Notes: generated from the sequence alone by a model not told the origin. DNA of 64,000 nucleotides from Paractinoplanes atraurantiacus (GCF_900215205.1 NZ_OBDY01000003.1:387842-451841), one strand, 5' to 3'; positions 8,359-17,260 are shown, counted from the first letter of the stretch. Numbers and translations: made by a program.

Positions 8359-8415
8359 CGACATTTTCGGGACGGAGATAAGCAGTCGCTTATATAAGCT
8401 TCGGCGAAAATGTCG
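8359..8415. promoter_or_regulatory. Nested inverted repeats over a -10-like TATA region
   Basis: CGACATTTTCG (8359-8369) is matched by its exact reverse complement at 8405-8415, 35 bp apart. Inside lies a second perfect dyad, ATAAGC (8378-8383) and GCTTAT (8388-8393), and the palindrome CTTATATAAG (8389-8398), which contains a -10-like TATA sequence. The arrangement fits paired operator half-sites flanking the promoter of the LLM oxidoreductase, or a long foldback hairpin. The AT-rich sequence stands out from the surroundings. Confidence 0.6.
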
Positions 8416-8439
8416 GAGGGGCGGTGCATCATCGTTCCC

Positions 8440-9267
8440 ATGACGACGCTTGGTGCGATCTATCTGCCGCAACATCCGCCGGAGGCCCTGCGCGACGTGG
8501 CCGTCGCCGCCGACCGGGCCGGTCTCGCAGAGCTGTGGCTGTGGGAGGACTGCTTTCTCAGCGGTGGCGTCGCGGCCTCGGCCGCCGCCCTGGCCTGGAC
8601 CGAGCGGCTGCGCGTCGGCATCGGCATCATGCCGGTCCCGTTCCGCAACGTCGCCGCCACCGCCATGGAGATCGCCACCCTGAGCCGCATGTTCGGCGAC
8701 CGCGTCCTGCCCGGCATCGGTCACGGCGTTCAGGACTGGATGGGCCAGGTGGGTGCTCGCGCGGCGTCGCCCCTCACGCTTCTCCGGGAGTACGCGACCG
8801 CGCTGCGCTCGCTTCTGCACGGCGAGGAGGTCACGGTCTCCGGGCGCTATGTCCAGCTTGACGCCGTACGCCTCGACTGGCCCCCGGCCGTGATCCCTGA
8901 CCTTTACGTGGCCGCGACCGGCCCCAAGACCCTCGCGCTGGCGGGCGAGGTCGGCGACGCCACCGTCCTGGCCGGCGGCACGTCTCCGGCCGGGGTGACC
9001 GAGGCGCGCGAGCTGAGCGGCGCCAAAGACCTCGTGGTCTTCGTGCCGGCTCTGCCCGGCGACTCCGCCGGTCGCCTGGTCGCCGCGCGGGAGAAATACG
9101 GGCACGCGTTCGCCGGCCTCTCCGGGACGGCGGCCGAGATCGCCGAGGGTGTGCGGTTGTTCGCGGCGGCCGGGGCCACCAGGGTCATCCTCCAGCCGCT
9201 CGAGGAGGACGACCCGATCGCGTATGTCCGATGGGTCGCCGAGGAGGTGCGGCCTCTGGTGGGCTAG
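8440..9267 (+). CDS. LLM-class F420/FMN-dependent oxidoreductase
   Basis: 275 residues with the luciferase-like monooxygenase TIM-barrel pattern: N-terminal MTTLGAIYLP, the AADRAGLAELWLWEDCF segment where LLM enzymes place a substrate or flavin contact, RLRVGIGIMPVPFRNVAATAMEI, and GIGHGVQDWMGQVG. The C-terminal region has VPDLYVAATGPKTL-like and GATRVILQP segments typical of F420-dependent members. The ATG at 8440 gives the family N-terminus; the GGAGGGG at 8415-8421 is rather far (18 bp), so initiation may be atypical. It is transcribed alone behind the nested dyad. Substrate unknown. Confidence 0.85.
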   Translation: MTTLGAIYLPQHPPEALRDVAVAADRAGLAELWLWEDCFLSGGVAASAAALAWTERLRVGIGIMPVPFRNVAATAMEIATLSRMFGDRVLPGIGHGVQDWMGQVGARAASPLTLLREYATALRSLLHGEEVTVSGRYVQLDAVRLDWPPAVIPDLYVAATGPKTLALAGEVGDATVLAGGTSPAGVTEARELSGAKDLVVFVPALPGDSAGRLVAAREKYGHAFAGLSGTAAEIAEGVRLFAAAGATRVILQPLEEDDPIAYVRWVAEEVRPLVG

Positions 9268-9294
9268 CGTCGGGGTGATCAAGGGAGGCTCGGC

Positions 9295-10050
9295 GTGACG
9301 CGGTACGTGGCTATCGGTGACAGCTTTACCGAGGGGCTCGGTGACGGGCTGCCGGACGGGTCCGAGCGCGGCTGGGCCGACCTGGTCGCCTCCGGGCTGG
9401 CCGCCGCCGAGGGCAAGCCGGTGCAGTACGCGAACTTCGCCATCCGCGGGCGCCTGCTCGAGCCGATCGTCACCGAGCAGCTCGACGCCGCGCTGGCTCT
9501 GTCGCCGCTGCCCACGCTGCTGTCGCTCAACGGCGGCGGCAACGACATGATGCGCCCCGGCGGCGACATGCTCCAGCTGGCCGCGATGACCGAGCGGGCC
9601 ATCCAGCGCTGCCTCGACGCCGGCGTCGGTGTCGTGCTGCTCAGCGGGGCCGACCCGTCCGACCGGCTGCCGTTCGGTTCCGCCATGCGGCGCCGGGGCG
9701 AGCTGCTCACCAACGCGGTCGCCAAGTTCATCGACCGCTACGACATCACTTTCGTCGACGTCTTCCACGACCGGGAGATCCGCCGCGCCGGATATTGGTC
9801 GGCCGACCGTCTGCATCTCAACGCCAACGGCCACCGCCGGGTCGCCGGCCTGGTGCTGGCCGCGCTCGGTCACCCCGCCGAGGCTCACGTGATCGACCCC
9901 GGCCCGGCCACCCGCGGCGGCCTGCTGTCCGAGGCCCGCTACTACCGCGAGCACGTCCTGCCCTGGATCAACCGCCGCCTCCGCGGCCGGTCGTCCGGCG
10001 ACAACCGCACGGGCAAGTACGTCGAGTGGACGGAGATCGCGCCCGCCTAA
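9295..10050 (+). CDS. SGNH/GDSL-type hydrolase
   Basis: 251 residues. Block I is YVAIGDSFTEG with the nucleophile Ser, block III is NGGGNDMM (oxyanion Asn), and block V is SADRLHLNANGHR with the Asp-x-x-His pair. All four SGNH landmarks are present. There is no signal peptide, so it is cytoplasmic, probably an esterase or lipase of the type frequently encoded in actinomycetes. The GTG at 9295 has AGGGAGG seven bases upstream. The stop overlaps that of the convergent GNAT gene by four bases. Confidence 0.9.
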   Translation: MTRYVAIGDSFTEGLGDGLPDGSERGWADLVASGLAAAEGKPVQYANFAIRGRLLEPIVTEQLDAALALSPLPTLLSLNGGGNDMMRPGGDMLQLAAMTERAIQRCLDAGVGVVLLSGADPSDRLPFGSAMRRRGELLTNAVAKFIDRYDITFVDVFHDREIRRAGYWSADRLHLNANGHRRVAGLVLAALGHPAEAHVIDPGPATRGGLLSEARYYREHVLPWINRRLRGRSSGDNRTGKYVEWTEIAPA

Positions 10051-10577
10051 AGGGCACGCCGCCGGATGTAGTCGTCGTGCCATTCGGCGCCGACCAGGAA
10101 CCGCTTCACGCCGATCACGTCGAAGCCGTGCTTGGCGTAGAACTTCGCGGCCCGCTGGTTCTGCTGGTTGACGCCCAGCCAGCAGAACTGGGCGCCGGTC
10201 GCCGCGGCCTCGGCCAGCGTCGCCGTCATCAGGGCGGCCGCCGCGCCCGAGCCGTGACGGTCGGCCAGCAGGTAGAACTTCGACAGCTCGATGCTGACCT
10301 TCTCGTCGACCACGGCCGCGACGTCCTCGTTCTCGATCGGGCCGGCCACCAGCATCGAATAACCGATCGGCTCGCCGTCCGACGCCACCAGCAGGACGAT
10401 CCGGTCCGGGTCGGCCAGATAGCGCCGGAAGCTGCCGGCGGACAGGTTGGTGGCGACGAAGGCCGCGATGTCCTCGGGCTTGGTGCCGGGCGGACAGGCC
10501 AGCTTGAATGTCCGGTCGGCCAGGTCGTGCAGCAGTTCGGCGTCCGCAACGTCGGCCCTACGGGTCGTGATCGACAT
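10047..10577 (-). CDS. GNAT-family N-acetyltransferase
   Basis: 176 residues in a complete GNAT fold: N-terminal TTRRADVADAELLHDLA, the central strand YSMLVAGP, the acetyl-CoA pyrophosphate loop region ADRHGSGAAAALMTATL (R/Q-x-x-G-x-G/A pattern), and the C-terminal LGVNQQNQRAAKFYAKHGF typical of the family. The start ATG at 10577 lacks a clear ribosome binding site. The gene diverges from the GH20 gene with only 25 bp between, so the two share a promoter region. The acceptor is unknown. Confidence 0.87.
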   Translation of the reverse strand: MSITTRRADVADAELLHDLADRTFKLACPPGTKPEDIAAFVATNLSAGSFRRYLADPDRIVLLVASDGEPIGYSMLVAGPIENEDVAAVVDEKVSIELSKFYLLADRHGSGAAAALMTATLAEAAATGAQFCWLGVNQQNQRAAKFYAKHGFDVIGVKRFLVGAEWHDDYIRRRAL

Positions 10578-10602
10578 GGAAAGACAGTTTAGAGTTTCTC
10601 GC

Positions 10603-12072
10603 GTGCGCGCTCCCATGATGAGACAACTCGGCGACGTCATTCCCCTGCCCGTGTCGGTTCGCCCCGATCCGTCGGCCGATTTCCGGATCGCGCCGGACGT
10701 GTCGGTCGGCGCCGGCGGCGAGGCCGCGGCCGTCGCCGACGAACTGGCCGTCCTCCTGCGCCAGGCCACCGGCTTCGCGGTGCCCCGGGTGGCCGGCGCG
10801 GCCCCGATCCACCTGGTCGTGGAGGAGGACGCCGCCAAGTCACCCGAGCACTACCGGCTCGATGTCACGGCCGGTGGCGTCACGTTGCGGGCGCCGACCG
10901 CGCAGGGCCTGTTCGCCGGGCTCCAGACGTTCCGCCAGTTGCTCCCGGCCGAGACCGGGACCGCGCCGATGAATATCCCCGGTGGCCGGATCGAGGACGA
11001 GCCCCGCTTCCCCTACCGGGGCGCGATGCTCGACCTCGCCCGGCACTTCTACGCGCCGGCCGACCTGCGGTCCTACATCGACACGATCGCGCAATTCAAG
11101 ATCAACCACTTGCACCTGCACCTCACCGACGACCAGGGCTGGCGCCTCGAGATCGCCGGCTGGCCGCTGCTCACCGAGGTCAGCGGCGGCGAGGGCACCG
11201 GCGTCGACGGCGCCGGGCCGGGCTTCCTGACGGCGCGGGAGTACACCGACCTGGTCGCCTACGCCGCGACGCGGTTCGTCACGATCGTGCCCGAGATCGA
11301 CCTGCCCGGCCACGTCAACGCCGTGCAGTTCGCCTACCCGGAGCTGACCGCCGACGGCGTGCCCGTCCAGCAGCGCGTCGACGCGGAGGTCGGCTACAGC
11401 TCCCTGCCCATCGGCAAGGAGATCACCTACACGTTCGTCGAGGACGTCATCCGTACGGTCGCCGAGCTCACCCCGGGCCCGTACCTGCACATCGGCGGCG
11501 ACGAGGCCTTCTCCACCACCGCCGAGGACTACCGCACCTTCATGTCCCGGGTGCTGCCGCTGGCCGGAAAGTACGGCAAGCGCGCGATCGGCTGGCACGA
11601 GATGGCCGCTGTCGACCTGCCGGCCAGCGCCATCCCGCAGTACTGGCGGATCGAGCCGGCCGACGACGGTGTCGCCCGCGCGGCCGCCGCCGGCCACCAG
11701 GTGATCATGTCGCCGGCCGACCGCAGCTACCTGGACATGAAGTACGACGAGTCGAGCCCTCTCGGCCTCGACTGGGCCGGCCTGGTCAGCGTCGAGCGCT
11801 CGTACGACTGGGACCCGGCCGACCGCCTGCCCGGCGTGCCCGAGGAGTCGCTGCTCGGCGTCGAGGCGCCGCTCTGGTCGGAGACCCTGCGCAGCCTGTC
11901 CGACGTGCAGTTCATGGCCTTCCCGCGGTTGCCCGCGATCGCCGAGATCGGCTGGACGCCGCGGGCCGCTCGCGACTGGCGGTCGCTGCGCCGCCGGCTG
12001 GCCGCCTTCGGCCCGCGCTGGGAGGCGCAGGGCGTGAACTTCCACCGGTCGGCGGAGATCGACTGGAGCTAA
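10603..12072 (+). CDS. GH20 beta-N-acetylhexosaminidase
   Basis: About 489 residues. An N-terminal alpha/beta domain (to about 120) with YRLDVTAGGVTLRAPTAQGLFAGLQTFRQL is followed by the GH20 TIM barrel: YRGAMLDLARHFY, the HLHLHLTDDQGWRLEI substrate-binding stretch, EIDLPGHV, and the catalytic pair D300-E301 in HIGGDEAF. This pair performs substrate-assisted retaining hydrolysis of terminal GlcNAc or GalNAc. No signal peptide is seen, so it may act on imported chitobiose or muropeptide fragments. The start is uncertain: GTG at 10603 lies 7 bp after a TAGAGT -10-like hexamer (possibly leaderless), while ATG at 10615 or 10618 is also in frame. Confidence 0.88.
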   Translation: MRAPMMRQLGDVIPLPVSVRPDPSADFRIAPDVSVGAGGEAAAVADELAVLLRQATGFAVPRVAGAAPIHLVVEEDAAKSPEHYRLDVTAGGVTLRAPTAQGLFAGLQTFRQLLPAETGTAPMNIPGGRIEDEPRFPYRGAMLDLARHFYAPADLRSYIDTIAQFKINHLHLHLTDDQGWRLEIAGWPLLTEVSGGEGTGVDGAGPGFLTAREYTDLVAYAATRFVTIVPEIDLPGHVNAVQFAYPELTADGVPVQQRVDAEVGYSSLPIGKEITYTFVEDVIRTVAELTPGPYLHIGGDEAFSTTAEDYRTFMSRVLPLAGKYGKRAIGWHEMAAVDLPASAIPQYWRIEPADDGVARAAAAGHQVIMSPADRSYLDMKYDESSPLGLDWAGLVSVERSYDWDPADRLPGVPEESLLGVEAPLWSETLRSLSDVQFMAFPRLPAIAEIGWTPRAARDWRSLRRRLAAFGPRWEAQGVNFHRSAEIDWS

Positions 12073-13271
12073 GGGATCACCAAGCGGGGCCCGCTGGCGG
12101 GCCGGGCTGGGACGCGGCTCAGGTCGATCCCCATCTTCTGCGGCGGCAGGTAATAGTCCAGTTTGGCCAGGCGCTGCACCAGGGTGCCCAGCAGCGCGAT
12201 CGTGATCTTCTCGCCGGGGCAGCGGTGGCCTGTCCGCGGGTCGCCGCCACCTTGCGGGATCAGCTCGAACTCGCCGACCGGGCGGCCGAGGAACCTTTCC
12301 GGCCGGAACTCGTACGGCTCGGGCCACACCCGCGGATCGTGGTGCTGGCCGTAGACGTCGAGCAGCACCAGCGCGCCCTTCGGGATCTCCGCCCGCTGGA
12401 ACAGCAGGTCACGGGTGGCCCGGGCGCCGAGGAAGGGCGCGAACGGGTAGAACCGCCGTACCTCGTGCACGAAGGCCTTGGTGTAGTCGTCGTCGCCGGC
12501 GCGCAGCCGGGCGCGGGTGCCCGGCCAGCGGTCGAGCGCGTGCGTGGCGAAGGCGACGAACCACGCCACCGCCGTCGTCGGCCGGATGATGTTGATCAGC
12601 TCGACCGCCGCGGTCTTCGCGTCGAGCAGGTAGCCGTCCTCCAGATGGTGAGCAACCACCGACAACGGCTCCTGGGTGGCGTCGTCACGCCGTACGGAAT
12701 CAATGATCTGAGAGAAACGACGCTCCTGCCGCCGCCGAGCCGCCAAGGCCCGCGCGAAGCGCGGACCGGCCGAAGCGAACCCATCGACCATGGCGACGAG
12801 GTCCCGGGCCAGGGCGTCCTGGTCACGCTTTTCCAGGTGTACGCCGGTCCAGCGCGCGACCGCCTCGGCCAGCACCGAGGCCGACTCGTCGAAGATCGAG
12901 ATCTCGCCCGACCCGCGCCAGCCGGCGGCCGCCTCGTCGAAGACCTCACCGGTCAGCTTGGCCAGGGTGTCGATGCCGTCGGCGTTCATGAGCAGAGCCA
13001 CGAACAAGGCCTTGCGCGCCCGGTGAGCCTCACCGTCGAGCGTGTGCACACCCTGGCCGAACAGGGTGGCGACGACGTTCGGCGGCAGCGCGTCATGCCG
13101 TTCCAGGTCACCGTCGTAGAAGAAGCGGGCCGCGTCGGGGCCGCTGATCGCCACCGCCCGCTGCCCGCCGACCCGCATCTCGACCGGGCGGCCGTGCCAC
13201 CGGCGCCGCAGATCCGGAAGCCAGGCGTATCCCTTGGCCGCGAAGGCGAGCGTCTGGTCCCCAAGTGCCAT
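12069..13271 (-). CDS. CYP152-type cytochrome P450 peroxygenase
   Basis: 400 residues. Heme ligand C351 lies in GHRCPGEK, preceded by QGGGDPRTG, a loop characteristic of fatty-acid peroxygenases of the CYP152 family. The I-helix reads IIRPTTAVAW, with R230-P231 where ordinary P450s have the acid-alcohol pair. In CYP152 enzymes (P450 BS-beta, OleT) this Arg binds the fatty-acid carboxylate and the enzyme uses H2O2 rather than a redox partner. The ExxR motif is HEVRRFYPF. Decarboxylation versus hydroxylation cannot be told without the distal residue alignment. The gene diverges from the M48 protease and its stop overlaps that of the GH20 gene. Confidence 0.9.
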   Translation of the reverse strand: MALGDQTLAFAAKGYAWLPDLRRRWHGRPVEMRVGGQRAVAISGPDAARFFYDGDLERHDALPPNVVATLFGQGVHTLDGEAHRARKALFVALLMNADGIDTLAKLTGEVFDEAAAGWRGSGEISIFDESASVLAEAVARWTGVHLEKRDQDALARDLVAMVDGFASAGPRFARALAARRRQERRFSQIIDSVRRDDATQEPLSVVAHHLEDGYLLDAKTAAVELINIIRPTTAVAWFVAFATHALDRWPGTRARLRAGDDDYTKAFVHEVRRFYPFAPFLGARATRDLLFQRAEIPKGALVLLDVYGQHHDPRVWPEPYEFRPERFLGRPVGEFELIPQGGGDPRTGHRCPGEKITIALLGTLVQRLAKLDYYLPPQKMGIDLSRVPARPASGPRLVIP

Positions 13272-13413
13272 GGCGGTCCGTGTCCCCTCTCGTGACGGCG
13301 CGAAACCGCCGGCGAAAATCTTCCTTATTTTTCCTCCCGCCGGACTCCGCGTCTGGGGTTTCCGTCATACCCCCGACCTAGTCTGGGAGCCCGAACGAGC
13401 TCGGAGGTGAGAG

Positions 13414-15453
13414 GTGGGCCGGTCCGCCGCCATGCTGGTCGGCTTCCTGGCGGCCGCGTGGCTCCAGGTCGTCGCGGCGCTGGTGTTCGTGCTGGTGGTG
13501 CTCGACCTGCTGCCCGGCGCGCTGGCCGTGCAGGTCGCGGTGCCGCTGGCCATCGCCACCGCCGGTCTGCTGTGTTATGCCACGATTCGTGCCCTGCGCC
13601 TGCGCCGCCCCGCGCCGGCCGGGGTGCCGGTGACCCGAGACCACGCTCCCGCGCTGTGGGCGATGCTCGACGAGGCCGCCGCCCTCTCGGCCGTGGCGCC
13701 GCCCGACGGCGTGACAGTGGTCGCGCCGGCCACCGCGACGCTGGCCGAGCAGCCGCGCTTCGGCGGCCTGGCCGGCGGGCGCCGCGAGCTCTACCTCGGA
13801 CTCCCGCTGCTCCAGACGTGGGACGAGGCCCGGCTGCGGGCGGTGGTCGCCCACGAGCTGGCGCACGGCTCACCCGCGCGGGGCGGCCGCTTCGCTCCGA
13901 TGGCCCATCGGGGCCGCGCGGCGCTGGCGCGCATCGTGCCGCGCATCCCGGCCCGCAACCCCGCCGGCCCGCTGCTGCGACTGTGTGCCCGCTGGTTCCG
14001 CGCGGCCGACGACCCGCGCGCCCGCGAGCGGGAGCTCGCCGCCGACCGGGCGGCGGCCGAGTTCGCCGGCCCGCGCGCGGCCACCGCGGTCCTGCGCGAC
14101 GGCCCGGTCCTCGACGGCATGCAGCAGCTGTTCCACGTCGAATATTTGAGTCCCGGCTGGCAGACCGGCCTGGTGCCGGACGACGTCTTCGGTGGCTTCC
14201 TGCGCGTCCTGGCCGCCCGGGCCGAGGAGGCGGCGGTCCTGCGGGCGCGGGGCCCCGAGCAGCCCGGTGGGTGGGACGCCCATCCGCCGCTCGCCGAGCG
14301 CCTGGCCGCCCTGGCCGCCATCACCCCCGAGGGCCCCGAGCCCGAGTCGCCACCGGCCGGTGACCTGATCCCCGACCTGCCCGGCCTGGCCCGGGCCCTC
14401 CAGGCGGTGGCCTTCCCCTCCACCGGCCGCACGGTGGTGACCTGGGACGAGTTCTTCGGCGCCGCCCGCACGGCCGAGATGGAACGCGAGGCCGACGCCT
14501 CCTTGCGCGCCCTCTCCCACGCCGCCGGCACCCCCGTCCCCAACGCCGACGCGGTCCTCCGCCTGGCCGCCGACGGCCAGTTGACCAAGTTCGCCGAAAC
14601 CATCCTGGGCGAGCTCCCCGCGGGCAACGCCCCTTCACCCGGGGAAGAGCCCTCGGAGGGAGAGGACCAGCCTTCCGGCGGGCGTCCTCCCTCGGAGGAG
14701 ATCTCGGAGCGGATCACCGAGCTCATCACGCTGTTGCTGGCGCTGGCGGCTCTGCATTGCGGCGCGGCGCGCTGGCGGCACAGCTGGACCGGCACGGCCG
14801 AGCTGGTCGCGGCCGACGGGTCCTTTCTCGACCTCCACGGCCCGGCCGCGCTCGCCGCCGACCCGGCCACGGTCGGCGAGGCCCGCCAGTGGCTCGCCGC
14901 CCTCGGCATCGACCTCGCGGCCGGCGGCGGCGACACCGTGCGCCCCGCGGCCCGGGTGCCGGTGCTCGGCGGCGTGGTCAACGTCCTGGTCGACGGCGCC
15001 CGCACCGACCTCCTCGTCGTCGAGACCGGCCTGGTCCTGGTGCCCGGCCTCCCCCGTTCCCGCCACGCCGAGGCGAAACGCCGCCTGACCCGCCTGGCCT
15101 CCGACGGCGTCCTGGCCGACGGTTCCCCCGCGGCCGGCCTTTCCGCGGGCGGCTCGCTCGGCTCGGGTGTAAATGCCGCGTCGGCCGAGGAAGGCGGTGC
15201 TGCCGATGCTGCCTCGGCGCAGGAGGGGGCTGTCGGGACGCTGACCGCCGATGACTCGGGGCCGGGGATTCGGTTCGTGCCGTTCGCCGATGTCGCTTCG
15301 GCGGCGGCTGTGCGCAGCGGGCGCCGGCAGTGGGAGATCGGGCTTCGCCACGGCGGGAGCCTCAGTGTGCGGACGGCGCTCGACTCCGAGGAACTGCCCG
15401 GGGGATGGGCCGCGCTCGATGAGGCGGTGTCGTTCCTCACCCGTACTCGCTGA
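13414..15453 (+). CDS. M48-like membrane zinc metalloprotease, long C-terminal part
   Basis: 679 residues. Two N-terminal membrane helices (about 6-55) precede a zinc protease domain with VVAHELAHG, giving HExxH at 147-151, and a downstream ERELAADRAAAEF that supplies the third ligand (ExxxD type). This is the HtpX/M48 arrangement. About 300 residues follow that HtpX lacks, with acidic Pro/Ser-rich linkers (around 405-440 and 565-610) and strand-rich segments. GGAGG lies six bases before the GTG at 13414. Likely role is membrane-protein quality control. The C-terminal part is not recognised. Confidence 0.82.
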   Translation: MGRSAAMLVGFLAAAWLQVVAALVFVLVVLDLLPGALAVQVAVPLAIATAGLLCYATIRALRLRRPAPAGVPVTRDHAPALWAMLDEAAALSAVAPPDGVTVVAPATATLAEQPRFGGLAGGRRELYLGLPLLQTWDEARLRAVVAHELAHGSPARGGRFAPMAHRGRAALARIVPRIPARNPAGPLLRLCARWFRAADDPRARERELAADRAAAEFAGPRAATAVLRDGPVLDGMQQLFHVEYLSPGWQTGLVPDDVFGGFLRVLAARAEEAAVLRARGPEQPGGWDAHPPLAERLAALAAITPEGPEPESPPAGDLIPDLPGLARALQAVAFPSTGRTVVTWDEFFGAARTAEMEREADASLRALSHAAGTPVPNADAVLRLAADGQLTKFAETILGELPAGNAPSPGEEPSEGEDQPSGGRPPSEEISERITELITLLLALAALHCGAARWRHSWTGTAELVAADGSFLDLHGPAALAADPATVGEARQWLAALGIDLAAGGGDTVRPAARVPVLGGVVNVLVDGARTDLLVVETGLVLVPGLPRSRHAEAKRRLTRLASDGVLADGSPAAGLSAGGSLGSGVNAASAEEGGAADAASAQEGAVGTLTADDSGPGIRFVPFADVASAAAVRSGRRQWEIGLRHGGSLSVRTALDSEELPGGWAALDEAVSFLTRTR

Positions 15454-15454
15454 A

Positions 15455-15494
15455 AAGGGGGAACGGCATGACCCACAGTGAACTGTTCCCCCTT
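15455..15494. terminator. 10-bp hairpin after M48 gene
   Basis: AAGGGGGAAC (15455-15464) pairs perfectly with 15485-15494 across a 20-base loop, starting two bases after the protease stop codon. There is no T-run after it. It is the likely end of the protease transcript. Confidence 0.6.
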
Positions 15495-15666
15495 GCGGTG
15501 CGTGGTAACGGTCACGAGCGTCTCATTCGCGACGGATGAGTGATCTGCCCGTCACCTCAGGTCACAATGACCTTCGTGGGCTGTTCGCTTACCGGTTTCG
15601 TAAATGGGTAGATGAGATGCCGGGGTTAGGCGGACGATCCCTTTGGACGGCGGGGGAGGCCAGATC

Positions 15667-16251
15667 ATGGAGCGGGGACCGTTGGCGCTCTTCGGAGCGA
15701 TCATCGCGGTCGGGCTCGGTCCGGCCCTCTGGATGGGCGTTCAGCTCGGCAGCATGCCGACCAGGCCCGGGCAGCCGCCCGCCGTGATCACCGACCAGCA
15801 GAAAGTGACGAACGACCAGCTCGTCGGCGGCAGCGGGGCCGGCGAGGCGACCAGCGACAGCGACGACTCCCCAGTGGACACCGCCCCACAGGTCAACGTC
15901 CTGCCCCTGACCACGTCGCCGGCGGCCGAGCCCACGCCGACCGCCACCACCACGTCACCCGAGCCGTCGCCCACGGTCACCACACCGAGCGAGTCCGCCT
16001 CGCCGTCACCCACCACCGACGCTCCGGCCACGCCGCCGGCCGAGGAGACCACGTCCCCGGCCGAGACCGAGCCCACCGGCATCCCGCCCACCGACGAGAC
16101 GACCCCGCCGGTCGAGGACGAGAGCGACGACCCGTCGTGGCCGCCCTACCCCGACGAGGACGCGGGCGGCGACGACAACGGCGGCGGCACAGGCTGGGAC
16201 GGCGCCGGCAAGGGCGACCGCACCGACAGCTGGGTCGCGTCGGGCCGGTAG
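15667..16251 (+). CDS. Membrane-anchored Pro/Thr/Ser-rich acidic protein
   Basis: 194 residues. Residues 4-28 are one hydrophobic segment (LALFGAIIAVGLGPALWMGVQLGS); the rest is an extracytoplasmic low-complexity stalk rich in Thr, Pro, Ser, Glu and Asp, ending in a Gly/Asp-rich tail. No catalytic motif is visible. GGGGGAGG seven bases upstream fixes the ATG at 15667. The last 106 bases overlap, tail to tail, the C-terminal codons of the leftward WYL gene. Function unknown. Confidence 0.75.
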   Translation: MERGPLALFGAIIAVGLGPALWMGVQLGSMPTRPGQPPAVITDQQKVTNDQLVGGSGAGEATSDSDDSPVDTAPQVNVLPLTTSPAAEPTPTATTTSPEPSPTVTTPSESASPSPTTDAPATPPAEETTSPAETEPTGIPPTDETTPPVEDESDDPSWPPYPDEDAGGDDNGGGTGWDGAGKGDRTDSWVASGR

Positions 16252-17213
16252 GTGGCGAGCAGGCCGAGGGCGGTCTCGGTGAAACGGGACCGCAACTCCG
16301 GCGGGTCCAGCACCTCGGCCTCCGCGCCCAGTTTGAGCAGCTCGATGTGGCCGTGCCGGATCGACTCGATGGGGACGCGGGTGATCAGCCAGCCGTTCTC
16401 GTCGGGCGGGCCGGCCTCGGCGCGGGCGCACCGGGCCATCTCGGGCGGGAAGACGAAAGCCATCCGGTCCAAGGCCTCGACCGTCATCCGTACGGTCGCG
16501 ACCTGGGTGTAGACGCCGCTCTCGTATCGCTCGGTCCACTCCGCCCAGTACTCCGCCAGGTCGAAGCCCTCCGGGCGTGCGGCGGGCTCGGCGAGCACCT
16601 CGGCGGCCAGGATGTTCGACACGCGGTAGGCGGTGGTCCGCTCGCCGTACGCCGCCACCAGATACCAGCGGCCGGCCTTCAGCACCACGCCCAGCGGGTG
16701 CAGGGTGCGGTCCACCTCGCGCGGCGCCTTCCAGCGACGGTAGCGGATCTGGAGGACGCGGCCGCTCCAGACCGCGTCGGCGACCGTGGAGAGGTGGGGC
16801 GTGGGCTCGCCGGCCCGGAACCAGCCCGGCGCGTCCAGGTGGAAGCGTTCCCGCACGCGATCGGCCCGGTCGGCCAGCTCACCCGGCAAGGAGGCGCGGA
16901 GTTTGAGCTCGGCCGCGGCCAGGACCGAGCCCAGACCCAGCTCGGCCGCGGGGCCGGGCATGCCGGCCAGGAAGAGCGTTCCCGCCTCGTCCGAGGTCAG
17001 GCCGGTCAGCCGGGTGCGATAGCCGTCCAGCAGCTGGTAGCCGCCGGCCGGGCCGCGGTCGGCGTAGATCGGGACGCCGGCCGCGCTCAGCGACTCGACG
17101 TCCCGGTAGACCGTGCGGACCGAGACCTCCAGCTCGCCGGCCAGGTCCTGCGCCGTCATCCGCCCGCGCGTCTGCAACAGCAGAAGCAGGGAGACGAGAC
17201 GGCCGGCGCGCAT
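16146..17213 (-). CDS. WYL-domain transcriptional regulator
   Basis: 355 residues. The helix-turn-helix (about 5-55) reads RMTAQDLAGELEVSVRTVYRDVESL, typical of YafY-type regulators. The WYL domain (about 140-210) contains RKAxREVDRTLHPLGVV-like and WYLVAAYGERTTAYRVSNI segments. A WCX C-terminal domain (FVFPPEMARCARAE, GWLITRVPIESIRHG) follows. The last 35 residues are Pro/Ser-rich and overlap the opposite-strand gene, so they may be dispensable. The target is not evident; it may be autoregulatory or act on a neighbour. Confidence 0.87.
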   Translation of the reverse strand: MRAGRLVSLLLLLQTRGRMTAQDLAGELEVSVRTVYRDVESLSAAGVPIYADRGPAGGYQLLDGYRTRLTGLTSDEAGTLFLAGMPGPAAELGLGSVLAAAELKLRASLPGELADRADRVRERFHLDAPGWFRAGEPTPHLSTVADAVWSGRVLQIRYRRWKAPREVDRTLHPLGVVLKAGRWYLVAAYGERTTAYRVSNILAAEVLAEPAARPEGFDLAEYWAEWTERYESGVYTQVATVRMTVEALDRMAFVFPPEMARCARAEAGPPDENGWLITRVPIESIRHGHIELLKLGAEAEVLDPPELRSRFTETALGLLATYRPDATQLSVRSPLPAPSQPVPPPLSSPPASSSG

Positions 17214-17230
17214 GCCGCCAAAATAGCGTC

Positions 17231-17254
17231 ACGGGGGCCCCGAAGGACCCCCGT
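17231..17254 (-). terminator. Hairpin after the acidic FVDxP protein
   Basis: ACGGGGG (17231-17237) pairs with CCCCCGT (17248-17254), loop of ten bases. It lies just beyond the stop of the leftward gene at 17261 and before the WYL start at 17213, separating the two units. Confidence 0.5.
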
Positions 17255-17260
17255 CGAGGC

